This document shows, in pieces, positions 18,370-26,387 of a stretch of DNA of 64,000 nucleotides. The stretch spans positions 62,001 through 126,000 of the forward strand of contig CAVVQM010000017.1 in the NCBI GenBank assembly GCA_963750395.1, written 5' to 3'. The notes under the pieces are model-generated. The model saw nothing but the letters and a program-made list of their open reading frames with translations. It did no database searches and had not been told where the DNA came from. Source of the DNA: JADJPO01 sp963750395 (lineage in GTDB: Bacteria > Actinomycetota > Actinomycetes > Actinomycetales > Kineosporiaceae). The translations under genes were made by a program, and so were the position numbers. Numbering within the stretch: the first letter of the stretch is position 1; every line of letters begins with the position of its first letter.

Positions 18370-19406
18370 CGCACCCCGTTGAGGGTGAAGTCCGTGGGCG
18401 CCGGGACGGCCTGCGATGAGGTGCCCGCGAAGGCGATCGTGACGCTACCCCCGGCCGGAATCACCCGACTCGCCTCCACATCGATGGCCTGTCCACCGAG
18501 CGCATCCGCCGAGACCGCGGAGTTCCAGCCGTTGCTCAGCTTCGGAACCGCTTCCGGGCCCTGATCGGGGTAGGCCCATCGCAACGTCCATCCGGTCACA
18601 GCGGTCTGACCCGTGTTGGTGATGGTGACGACCGACGTGAAGCGTTGCGCCAGCCGTGAGGCGATGGAATGCCGCACTCGACAGGCCTGCACGGCCGTGT
18701 CATCCGTGAGGCTGTTCGCGGCCGCTCCGGAGACGGCAGCAGAGGACCTGCCGTCGGCCTCTCCCCCTTGTGCGCGAACGACCGAGACCCCCGTCGCGGC
18801 GATCAGTCCGGCGGTCACGATAGCGCGCAGCAGGACCGGGGCAGAGGACCACGGGCCTCTCGCCGGGCGCCGCCGGTTCCGGCGCTTGGCGTAGGACTGG
18901 TTGCGCCGTGAACGGGTGGCTGGTGCGTACTCTTCCGAGCCGATGTCGGCGGACTCTTCCGAGCTGATGTCGGCGGCGCGTACCGGCGGATCTGGCATCG
19001 GCGGCTGGTGCGTCGGCTCGATGGTGTTGCCGCCCAACGCGGTCGGTGACACCTCGCCGATCGGGCCCGGGTGCCAAATCGGTTCGTTCGGTGCGGATAC
19101 CGGCTCGCTCGGTGCGCCGTGGTGCAGCGCCTCCTCGACGGGATGGGCGCTGGGTGGATCGTCCTGCGGCGTGATGTGGTGGTCGTGGTCCAGCTCACGC
19201 ACCGTGTGCGACAAGGCCGTGTGCGACAAGGCCGTGTGCGACAAGGAGGCCAACGGGTACTCGAAGGTGTTCGAGTCCGTCGCCGCAGCGCGGTGTTCGG
19301 TCGGGCTGGACGAGTAGTCCCACAGGTGCCCATAGGGATTCACAGGATCGGCGGCCGTGCGCGGTCGATGCGAGAGGGTGTCCGTGACATCGGATCGGGT
19401 GGTCAT
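18360..19406 (-). CDS. One-pass membrane protein with external CBM2-like domain
   Basis: A 348-residue protein in three parts. Residues 1-185 are a polar, acidic and Pro-rich cytoplasmic region that includes three copies of LSHT(A/V) and ends in a basic RRNRRRPARG stop-transfer flank. One hydrophobic helix follows (VLLRAIVTAGLIAATGVSVV). Residues 215-348 are outside and match a family 2 carbohydrate-binding module: VTITNTGQTAVTGWTLRW, a NGWNSAVS strand and IPAGGSVTIAFAGTS, with two Cys that could form the family disulfide. No zinc anti-sigma motif is visible. It starts at ATG 19406 behind AGGAGC and overlaps the sigma gene, so I infer a polysaccharide-sensing regulator of that sigma, similar in layout to clostridial RsgI. 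Confidence 0.75.
   Translation of the reverse strand: MTTRSDVTDTLSHRPRTAADPVNPYGHLWDYSSSPTEHRAAATDSNTFEYPLASLSHTALSHTALSHTVRELDHDHHITPQDDPPSAHPVEEALHHGAPSEPVSAPNEPIWHPGPIGEVSPTALGGNTIEPTHQPPMPDPPVRAADISSEESADIGSEEYAPATRSRRNQSYAKRRNRRRPARGPWSSAPVLLRAIVTAGLIAATGVSVVRAQGGEADGRSSAAVSGAAANSLTDDTAVQACRVRHSIASRLAQRFTSVVTITNTGQTAVTGWTLRWAYPDQGPEAVPKLSNGWNSAVSADALGGQAIDVEASRVIPAGGSVTIAFAGTSSQAVPAPTDFTLNGVRCR
19203..19247. repeat. Three 15-bp in-frame tandem repeats
   Basis: The unit CGTGTGCGACAAGGC is present three times head to tail, the last copy with one changed end base. On the minus strand it encodes LSHTA-LSHTA-LSHTV within the cytoplasmic part of the CBM2 membrane protein. Near-identity at the DNA level suggests a recent expansion. 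Confidence 0.9.
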
Positions 19407-19887
19407 TCTGCTCCTGCCGGATGGGCCGTGGCTGACAGGACGTCGCGAGGGTTCGGCGTCGACGGTCGTTCGCTCCTGTCCCCGTTGACGGATGCAGAAC
19501 GTCTTGTCTGATCAACGATGGCGGTGGCGTTGTTAACAGGCCCGCAAGCCAAGACTATGGTGCGGGGAAAACCGCCCGCGCCATCGGATGATGGTGGTAG
19601 AGGCGAGACGTTCGATCCGCCCAGAACCACCTGACCGGCGGGCCACCGCCTACCCGCGGCGGCGCGACCCGCGGGCGCCGGTGTTCGCACCACAGGGTCC
19701 GCTACCGCCGTGTGACAGAGCCGCAGGTGAGCGCACATCAAACCCTGCTGCACGCTCTCACCGCGTCGCCGCGTTTCGGCGGAGAACCCGATCCTCCGGT
19801 GATGACCCCGGCCGTTCCGCCCCACCAGCTACGGATCGACCACCCGGGGGTTACGTAAGGGAAGGTCAATGTTCGGGCATCAGCACG
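19407..19887. promoter_or_regulatory. Intergenic region upstream of CBM2/sigma operon
   Basis: These 481 bases hold no convincing gene; a 140-codon minus frame ending at 19403 has shadow-like composition. On the minus strand, GTTAACA followed about 14 bases later by CGTT (top positions 19510-19538) resembles an ECF-type -35/-10 pair roughly 100 bases before the CBM2 start, which would fit autoregulation. This is a weak pattern match only. Confidence 0.3.
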
Positions 19888-20700
19888 CTACGTGCTCAGC
19901 ATTTCCTGCGGGGTGCCGGGCCCCGAGCGCTCGGTGCGCCGCCGCAGCAGCAGCAGCGCCGCCGCAGCCATGAGCGCCAGGACGCCCAAGACCAGCCGGA
20001 GCGAGGAGGCCGAGCCATCGCCGTCCCCGGCAGTTGCGGGCGTGGACGACGGGGCGCTCGACGACGCGTGGCTGGACCCGGCGGGCACGCCGACGGCGTG
20101 GTGGCCGTCGTGTGCGCCCATCGACGTCGCCGGATCCGCGCCAGTGCCGCTCGGCGGTACCAGAGCCAGCACGGTGCCGTGCGCGGGCGGGGTGCCCGGG
20201 GACCGTGGCGATGGCCCGGCCCAGCGGGCCACCGTGCCGTCGGAGTAGGTCTGGGTCACGGTGAACTCCAACGACTCGGCCACGGGCATGGGCCCCATCT
20301 CCAGCCGCAGCTCCTCCGTCGGCGGGGGCGTGGGGGCGTCCGCGGCCCTGGTCCAGATGACCGCCGTGGTGATCTCGGTCACCTGCGAGGCATGGATACC
20401 CGTCAAGGGCTGGTCCGATCGGCCGACCACGGTGGTGGGTGCCCAGTCCGGGACGCTCATCGCGTAGACCTCGGCAACCGGTGTGCGCGCAGGGAGGTCG
20501 ACCCGGACCTTCGTCGTGTGGACGCCCGGACGATCGTTGCGCACCGCAAAGGTCACGCTGGCGGCCTCTCCCTGAACGGCCTGAGCGGGGGACACCTGCA
20601 CGTCCGCCGCAGCGGACGAGCCGAGCGCGCCGACGGCGAGCGCCATGAGGACGGCGACAAGTCCGGTCCGGCGAAGGGAACGGATGGTTACGTGGCGCAT
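19888..20700 (-). CDS. YcnI-like DUF1775 secreted membrane-anchored protein
   Basis: A 270-residue exported protein. It has a signal peptide ending in SSAAA, a DUF1775/YcnI domain with VQVSPAQAVQGEAASVTFAV then RTPVAEVYAM and SLEFTVTQTYSDGTVARW, a Ser/Thr/His linker, and a C-terminal anchor helix LRLVLGVLALMAAAALLLL with RRR. YcnI proteins bind Cu(II) through the N-terminal histidine of the mature chain; here the mature chain would begin with Asp-Val-Gln, so that ligand is missing. ATG 20700 follows AAGGAG. It lies 28 bases downstream of the ferric-reductase-like gene and is likely co-transcribed with it. Confidence 0.85.
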   Translation of the reverse strand: MRHVTIRSLRRTGLVAVLMALAVGALGSSAAADVQVSPAQAVQGEAASVTFAVRNDRPGVHTTKVRVDLPARTPVAEVYAMSVPDWAPTTVVGRSDQPLTGIHASQVTEITTAVIWTRAADAPTPPPTEELRLEMGPMPVAESLEFTVTQTYSDGTVARWAGPSPRSPGTPPAHGTVLALVPPSGTGADPATSMGAHDGHHAVGVPAGSSHASSSAPSSTPATAGDGDGSASSLRLVLGVLALMAAAALLLLRRRTERSGPGTPQEMLST

Positions 20701-20728
20701 GGGTGCTCTCCTTCTGGATTGAGGGGCG

Positions 20729-22249
20729 TCACACGACGTCGAACTCTTCGGTGTGCACCCTGTTGGCCGGCACGCCGATGCGGGTGAGGCCGGAGACGAG
20801 GTCCTCGACCATCGCGCTCGGTCCGCACACGAACACATGCGGATCGTGCAGGTCGAACTCGGCCAGCACCTCAGCCAGGAGCTCCACGTCGATGTGACCG
20901 GTGGTGCCCGTCCATTCGCGAGTGGGTCGTGAGATGACCTCGACGACATCGAGGTCCAGGTGCTCGCCGAGCCGATCCAGCTCCTCACGGAACATCAGGT
21001 CCTCCGGCGTGCGGGCACCGAGTACCAGGCAGTGCTGACGCCGGTCGCCGCGCTGTGCGTGCGCACGGAGCATGCTCATCATCGGCGTGATTCCGACGCC
21101 TGCCCCGACGAGGAGCAGGGAGCGGGCGCCGATGTGGTCGTCGTTGAACGAACCGTAGGGCCCGTCGACGTACACCTTCTGGCCCGGCTCGACGGTCGTC
21201 ATCCTGCCGGTGAAGTCGCCGACACGGCGGATCGTGAACTCCAGATTCCTGGGGTCGGCGACGCCGGAGGTGATGGTGAAGGGGTGGGCCTGCTGCCGTC
21301 CGAAGGGGGTGTCCAGCCTCAACCAGGCGATCTGACCTGGTCGGTAGTTCAGGGCGGGCCGACCTCGACGTGCCGGCCGCAGCACGATCGTGCTGACGGA
21401 CGGCGTCTCCGCGCGAATCTCCTCGACCACGTAGGCGTTGCGTAGGGACGCCAGGGGCCGTCTCACCCATCGGTTGATCATCACCGCACCGACGCCGACC
21501 AGTATCACGAGGAAGGCGGAACGCTCGGCGGCGCTACGCATCAGGTGATCCACCCAGTACACGTGGAGGAACGTGCCGATCATGACGACCAGCGCGAGCG
21601 CGCAGTGGATCCAGCGCCAGATCTCGTAGCGGGTACCGAGCCGACGCCGCCTGAGGGACAGGAAGCAGATCAACGCCAGGGCGATGAGAGCGGCCATGCC
21701 GGCGCGGGCTCTCGACGGCGCGGTCAGCGGGTTGAGGATGACCGCGTTCTCAGGTCGATCAACCACCACGAACAGCACGTGCACCACCACGAGTCCCGTG
21801 GTGATCAGGGCGAGCCACCGATGCGACCTCAGGACGACGCCGATGCCGAACGCCTCGGTGAGAGAGCGGACACGCGATGGGAGGACGACGGTGGCCACGA
21901 GGGTGGACAGCCCCAGCAGCCCGGTGGTCATGCACAGCTCGATGGCCACGCCCCCGACACTCCATGGCCGGACCTCTTCCCCCGCTCCGGCGGCCAGACC
22001 CAGAGGCAGGAAGACCAGGGCCAGGAACGCCGCGGTCCACAGCACTCGGATCACCCGTATTCGGGCCGTGTGCATGCGCAGGTCGAGGGTGGGCGCGGGC
22101 CGCTTTCGGCGCGTGACCCGCCCACTCAGCGACGTTCCATGAGGCGGAGTGGCCGCCGGAGAACGCTGTTGAGATGGCAGGTGGGTCAAGAAGGCAGGGG
22201 TGCCGTCATGATCGGACCGTCGGCCATCGGTGTTCATCGGACTATCCAT
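20729..22249 (-). CDS. Ferric reductase-like transmembrane flavocytochrome
   Basis: A 506-residue membrane oxidoreductase. Residues 60-270 contain six hydrophobic helices with paired histidines suited to heme ligation (RSHRWLALITTGLVVVHVLF and WRWIHCALALVVMIGTFLHV), as in ferric reductase/NADPH oxidase domains. The cytoplasmic C-terminal half is a ferredoxin-NADP reductase module: YRPGQIAWLRL, HPFTITSG for FAD, LLLVGAGVGITPMMSML for NAD(P), and a terminal EEFDV. It would move electrons from NAD(P)H across the membrane to an outer acceptor. ATG 22249 is preferred; ATG 22237 is possible. It precedes the YcnI-like gene. Confidence 0.85.
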   Translation of the reverse strand: MDSPMNTDGRRSDHDGTPAFLTHLPSQQRSPAATPPHGTSLSGRVTRRKRPAPTLDLRMHTARIRVIRVLWTAAFLALVFLPLGLAAGAGEEVRPWSVGGVAIELCMTTGLLGLSTLVATVVLPSRVRSLTEAFGIGVVLRSHRWLALITTGLVVVHVLFVVVDRPENAVILNPLTAPSRARAGMAALIALALICFLSLRRRRLGTRYEIWRWIHCALALVVMIGTFLHVYWVDHLMRSAAERSAFLVILVGVGAVMINRWVRRPLASLRNAYVVEEIRAETPSVSTIVLRPARRGRPALNYRPGQIAWLRLDTPFGRQQAHPFTITSGVADPRNLEFTIRRVGDFTGRMTTVEPGQKVYVDGPYGSFNDDHIGARSLLLVGAGVGITPMMSMLRAHAQRGDRRQHCLVLGARTPEDLMFREELDRLGEHLDLDVVEVISRPTREWTGTTGHIDVELLAEVLAEFDLHDPHVFVCGPSAMVEDLVSGLTRIGVPANRVHTEEFDVV

Positions 22250-22348
22250 TACAGGCTCTGACTCCCGCGGGTCGCTCGGATCGGGGACGAAGCGGGCTGC
22301 TGTGTGGTGCGATCGTTCGGATCGCCGCACCACACAGCAGCCCGACGA

Positions 22349-23329
22349 TCAGCGGACCCGAATGCGAACCACGTCGAATGCAGGGACCTGGTTGGCGCGC
22401 TGCATCATCGGCACCCGATGCGAACCGTCACCCGCCCACACCGCACATTGCGCCAGACCTCGCGGCAGACCGCTGACCCGCACCGTGACTGTGTCCGGGG
22501 TGGCGCCGCCGCCTCCGTCCTCGGTGGCCACGAAGAAGGCGGGCACTGGCCCGGGGTCGGGCGCCGTCCGCCGACTGGACAGCATCCGGCAAGCGCTGTG
22601 GAAGTGTCCTCGCACCAGGCCGTCGGCGGTCAGGAAGGAACTCTCCTTGTAGTAACCCCCACTGCCCGCGGCCAGGAAGCGGTCACGAACCAGGTTGCGG
22701 GTGCTCACGCGCATGGTGAAGGGCCGGTTGGCCCGCACGACGCGGGGAGCCGAGGCGATCATCAGGCTGGGGTTGGTATCGGCATCGCCCACCTCCCCGA
22801 ACGCAGTGCTGACACAACGGTCTCCGTCCTGGAAACCGGCGTGCGGCGCCAGCTGGCTTCCTTCACAGGTGTTGCCCAGGGCCCCGTCCTCGGCCGGTGG
22901 GCTGCCGCCGTCCGCCGACGCGGCGTCGCCTGCCTGCCCGGCGTCGTCCGCCGACGCGGCGTCGCCTGCCTGCCCGGCGTCGCCTGCCTGCCCGGCGTCG
23001 TCCGCCTGCCCGGCGTCGTCCGCCTGCCCGGCGTCGTCCGCCTGCCCGGCGCCGTCCGCCGACGCGGCGTCGCCTGCCTGCCCGGCGCCGTCCGCCGACT
23101 CGTCGGTCGATTCGGCATCTGTCTGCGTACCCTCAGCGCCACTGTCCTCGCCGTTCCCTTCGACGGCTGGACTCGCGGACCTGCTTTGCCTATCCGCTCC
23201 GGACTTCGAGGCCGCGTCGGAGGCGAGCGGGCTGAGCAGCAGCGCGGCGACCACGGTCAGACCCACAGCCGCCGTCGTGACCCGACGATCACGGCCATTG
23301 CTGGTGTTGCGATGGATGGTTCGATTCAT
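22349..23329 (-). CDS. Secreted protein with Ala/Asp/Gly/Gln repeat linker
   Basis: A 326-residue exported protein with a signal peptide (TTAAVGLTVVAALLLSPLAS), then an acidic low-complexity region at about residues 75-140 built from DAGQAD-type hexapeptides, then a conserved C-terminal domain of about 180 residues with four cysteines. The domain includes CVSTAFGEVGDADTNPSLMI, VRANRPFTMRVSTRNLVRDR and GHFHSACRML. I recall this type of domain next to DUF4142 proteins in actinobacteria but know no function. Start ATG 23329 has GAGAGG upstream. It lies 18 bases after the DUF4142 gene, so they form an operon. Confidence 0.75.
   Translation of the reverse strand: MNRTIHRNTSNGRDRRVTTAAVGLTVVAALLLSPLASDAASKSGADRQSRSASPAVEGNGEDSGAEGTQTDAESTDESADGAGQAGDAASADGAGQADDAGQADDAGQADDAGQAGDAGQAGDAASADDAGQAGDAASADGGSPPAEDGALGNTCEGSQLAPHAGFQDGDRCVSTAFGEVGDADTNPSLMIASAPRVVRANRPFTMRVSTRNLVRDRFLAAGSGGYYKESSFLTADGLVRGHFHSACRMLSSRRTAPDPGPVPAFFVATEDGGGGATPDTVTVRVSGLPRGLAQCAVWAGDGSHRVPMMQRANQVPAFDVVRIRVR
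22905..23102. repeat. 18-bp degenerate coding repeats
   Basis: About ten copies of 15- to 18-base units based on CCTGCCCGGCGTCGTCCG. On the minus strand they encode the hexapeptide series (D/G)AGQA(D/G) with interspersed AASAD units in the linker of the secreted protein. Copy number could vary between strains, and such a stretch is hard to assemble. Confidence 0.85.
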
Positions 23330-23347
23330 GGCGGAACCTCTCGTGTG

Positions 23348-24334
23348 TCAGAGCCGAATGCGGGGGTTGGCCCGCAGACGATGGGCGGGTTGGAGCCGGG
23401 CGTGCGCCTCGGGCACGGGGAATGGCTGGTCCTCCCCGATGGCAAATGCCTCAGCCCGAGGACGGGATCGCGATCTGTTCTGCCGACTGGTCACTCGTTT
23501 CGATGGCCGGCGGGCGAAGAGACGCAGGAGGCGGGGCAGGACGATCAAGACCGTGATCGGGACCAGGATGATGGCCAGCCAGGGCGGGATGCGCGACAGG
23601 AGGCCGACCATGAGCAGCAGATCGGTCGGCTTGGGCTCATTCCCGGTGGTCACAGGTGCCGGTGGAACCGGCAGACTCGTGTAGTCCACCAAGCCCGTGC
23701 TCTCGAGCAGCTTGATGTGGGTGAACACGAAGTCGTTGGCGGCCTCAGAGAACCGGCGAACCACGGCGTTCCGCGTCCCGACCCGTACGGAAGCGATGAC
23801 GGGTAACACCTTGCCGTGGGCGTCTCTGAGCCGATCGACGAAGATGTAGTCGAACTGCGTCCCGGAGGCGTTGTCCATCTCCTCCAACCACGACTTCTGG
23901 TTGCGCTCCGGCTCGTCCGGCAACGCGACTCCCACCTCCGCGGCAGCCTGAACGACCAGGTCGTCCAGCTGCTTGTGCTGGGACATGATCATCTCCCCCA
24001 CCTCACGGACGCGAGCGCTGGCCCCCTTCTCGGCTGCCATCCGACCGGCAGGCATCTCCCAGAGGCCCGCCAGACGAACCTTGATCAGCAAGTCCCGGTC
24101 GGCAGCCGTCAAGGGCTCGTCAGCGCCGTCCGCCGGGGTCGCCTGACTGGGGGAGATTGGCGTTTCGGCCCCTGCGTGCCCCTGGCTGGGGTGCTGCGGG
24201 ACGGAAGAGGCGGGTATCGAGACCATACCGAGCAGGGCGACCACAGCCGTGACGACGACGGCCGCGCGAACAACGAGCCGACCACGGGCAGCGTCTGGTG
24301 CGCTTCCCGAATACGGACGGTGTTTCGTGTGCAT
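23348..24334 (-). CDS. DUF4142-family exported protein
   Basis: A 328-residue protein with an N-terminal signal or anchor helix (VVRAAVVVTAVVALLGMVSI), a helical DUF4142 domain at about residues 75-210 with LTAADRDLLIKVRLAGLWEM and a SQHKQLDDLVVQAAAEVGV segment, and a second hydrophobic helix near residue 250 (PPWLAIILVPITVLIVLPRL) followed by a basic tail. DUF4142 proteins are ferritin-like helical bundles found outside the cytoplasm; a metal or oxidative-stress role is often suggested but unproven. The HKQLDD and THIKLLES patterns are the expected histidine positions. It is the first gene of the minus-strand envelope operon. Confidence 0.85.
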   Translation of the reverse strand: MHTKHRPYSGSAPDAARGRLVVRAAVVVTAVVALLGMVSIPASSVPQHPSQGHAGAETPISPSQATPADGADEPLTAADRDLLIKVRLAGLWEMPAGRMAAEKGASARVREVGEMIMSQHKQLDDLVVQAAAEVGVALPDEPERNQKSWLEEMDNASGTQFDYIFVDRLRDAHGKVLPVIASVRVGTRNAVVRRFSEAANDFVFTHIKLLESTGLVDYTSLPVPPAPVTTGNEPKPTDLLLMVGLLSRIPPWLAIILVPITVLIVLPRLLRLFARRPSKRVTSRQNRSRSRPRAEAFAIGEDQPFPVPEAHARLQPAHRLRANPRIRL

Positions 24335-25335
24335 GAGCAGTGAAGCTATGCACGTATGTCAGACCGATCAACCTCTGGGAGCTGTAATGGCCCGTTCATA
24401 GGTCGCCTTTATGTCTTCCTTAGCGGCGTGAGCACAGATGTGACGGCGGCGGGTTGCCATGATCGGCAGGAGGCCTCGGCGAGAAAAATCGGCTGGGTCA
24501 GGCACCGTAACCTTCGTCGGCCACCCACGTAGTACACGTAACAGCTGATGACTCGGTGGCAGTCACGGCACATGCGACGGGGCGACCCACGACTGGCGGC
24601 CGCATCGGCGAAATGTTATGAGGTGGAAGGTAATTGGAGCGCAAGAGCGGCCTTGGGTAGGACCCTGGAGCGCGAAGAGGCTGGGGGCCGCGTCACAGCC
24701 GGGGTCGGATTCTTCCGAGCCGGCGGGCCGCCACCATCGTCGACGGGCGACGCGGCCGACAGATAATCGTGCACGAATTACGTACGTGCGCAAACGAATC
24801 CTCGAAGCCACTTCTTGCGTGAGTCCGCTCACGCGATTGGCACGTCAGACGTCATTCCATAGACGTGATTCCCATATTTGTGCGCACCCGATACCTGACG
24901 TCCGCGAGAAGGTAGGAATTCGGGCGGGTGAGCGGCCTTCTTGGGATCCCGAGGATCGCTTGCCTGACGAATGTCACGCCATTCAGAGCTATGGGTGGTA
25001 CGAACGTATTCCGTCGAACGGGCGCCCCAGCCGGCACACCCCGTCACCACCGGGATCGGTACCGCATCGCCGTCGAGGTCGCGGGTCGGCCCGAGCTGCG
25101 CTGACACACCTCCGTGGTGCGCTGCGCCATCGCCGCCGTCTCGGAGGGGCTCGGGCTGGCGCAGCTTCGCCGTACCTGCGCGTACGGTCCGGCACAGCGA
25201 CATGTCCAACTGCCCGCTGCAGCCGAGACGGGGGTGTTCAGCAGGCCCGAGCACGACTGCGGTGATCATCGCCGGGACGGCGGCCGTGGCGGTCGCGGTC
25301 TACGGCCCGGCGAACCTCTCCCTCACATCCGGCAC
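24335..25335. other. Gene-poor region, no supported genes
   Basis: About 1 kb without a convincing gene. Base composition is visibly lower in GC than the surroundings, particularly at 24335-24440 and 24590-24900. Open frames here have no recognisable motifs or start signals. Short protein-like stretches such as VRCAIAAVSEGLGLAQLRR (about 25112-25170) and AVIIAGTAAVAVAVYGPA (about 25255-25310) hint at eroded genes. The start also holds the promoter of the DUF4142 operon. Confidence 0.5.
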
Positions 25336-26160
25336 GCGCTAGGCGTGATCGCGCTAGGCATGATCACGATGTGGCGTGCGGGTGCTACGCCGTGATCACG
25401 GTGTGGCGCGCGGGCGCTACGGCATGATCACGGTGCGTGGCACGCCTGCCTGGCCTGGTCGCTTCTACGCATCGTGATCTTCACCGTGATCTTGGGGTGG
25501 CGGGTTGGTGGGTGCCGGGCATGATCACGATGTGGCGTGCCGGTGCTCCGCCATGATCACGGTGTGGCTCACGAGCGCTACGCCGTGATCACGGTGCGTG
25601 GCACGCCTGCCTGGCCTGGTCGCTTCTACGCATCGTGGTCTTCACCGTGATCTTGGGGTGGGGGTTGGCGGGTGCCGGGCATGATCACGATGCGGCGTGC
25701 GGGTGCTTCAGGGTGATCACGATGCGGCGTGCGGGCGCTACGGCATGATCACGGTGCGTGGCACGCCTGCCTGGCCTGGTCGCTTCTACGCATCGTGATC
25801 TTCACCGTGATCTTGGGGTGGGGGGTTGGTGGGTGCCGGGCATGATCACGATGTGGCGTGCCGGTGCTCCGCCATGATCACGATGCGGCGTGCCGGCGCT
25901 TCGGCATGATCATGGTGCGTGGCACGCCTGCCTGGCCTGGTCGCTTCTCCGCATCGTGGTCTTCACCGTGATCTTGGGGTGGCGGGCTGGTGGGTGCCGG
26001 GCATGATCACGATGCGGCGTGCGGGTGCTTCAGGGTGATCACGATGCGGCGTGCGGGCGCTACGCCGTGATCACGGTGCGTGGCACGCCTGCCTGGCCTG
26101 GTCGCTTCTACGCATCATGATCTTCATCGTGATCTTGGGGTGGCATATCTTCAACGTGAT
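25336..26160. repeat. Five 161-bp tandem repeats with phased TGATCA sites
   Basis: A higher-order array. The segment GGCACGCCTGCCTGGCCTGG recurs at 25439, 25600, 25760, 25921 and 26082, a period of 160-161 bases. Each unit holds three perfect TGATCA palindromes, mostly within TGATCACG(A/G)TG, at 25362, 25393, 25425, 25522, 25554, 25586, 25682, 25714, 25746, 25843, 25875, 25907, 26004, 26036 and 26068. Spacing is 31-33 bases inside a unit and 96-97 between units, so all sites fall on a lattice of about 32 bases, three helical turns. The rest of each unit has two GTGATCTT half-like copies. No open frame explains it. Confidence 0.9.
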
Positions 26161-26215
26161 CTTGGGATGGCATGTGGTGGGCGCTCGGCCGAGGCGCACG
26201 AGTACCGGATCGCCG

Positions 26216-26346
26216 GCATCGAGCAGCCGTAGCGACACCCCCGCATCGAGCAGCCGTAGCGACACCCTCGCCTCGAGCAGCCGTAGCGACACCCTCGCCT
26301 CGAGCAGCCGTAGCGACACCCTCGCCTCGAGAAGCCGTCACCCCAT
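26216..26346. repeat. 27-bp tandem repeats upstream of tnaA-like gene
   Basis: Five head-to-tail copies, the last partial, of a 27-base unit based on CGAGCAGCCGTAGCGACAC, beginning at 26220, 26247, 26274, 26301 and 26328. The central copies are nearly identical. They end about 40 bases before the tryptophanase-like start, so they lie in or next to its promoter and leader. The minus strand could encode a nine-residue repeat, but no credible gene contains it. Confidence 0.9.
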
Positions 26347-26387
26347 TCCACCGGTCGACCTCGTCCGGATGACGCATCATCGTGGAC

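Noticed and set aside
19403..19825. 140-codon minus frame ending next to the CBM2 gene start
   Set aside because: No motif, irregular composition and no good start; likely untranslated leader and promoter sequence.
22762..23142. Plus- and minus-strand frames through the hexapeptide repeats (TPGRR- and ACPAS-type)
   Set aside because: They are other-frame readings of the repeat-rich secreted protein gene.
24618..25342. Several 60-215 codon frames on both strands
   Set aside because: They overlap each other, have no ribosome binding sites or recognisable motifs, and composition looks non-coding.
25336..26346. Tandem arrays as a CRISPR locus
   Set aside because: Units are contiguous or of 161 and 27 bases with no unique spacers, and there are no cas genes; the structure is satellite- or operator-like.
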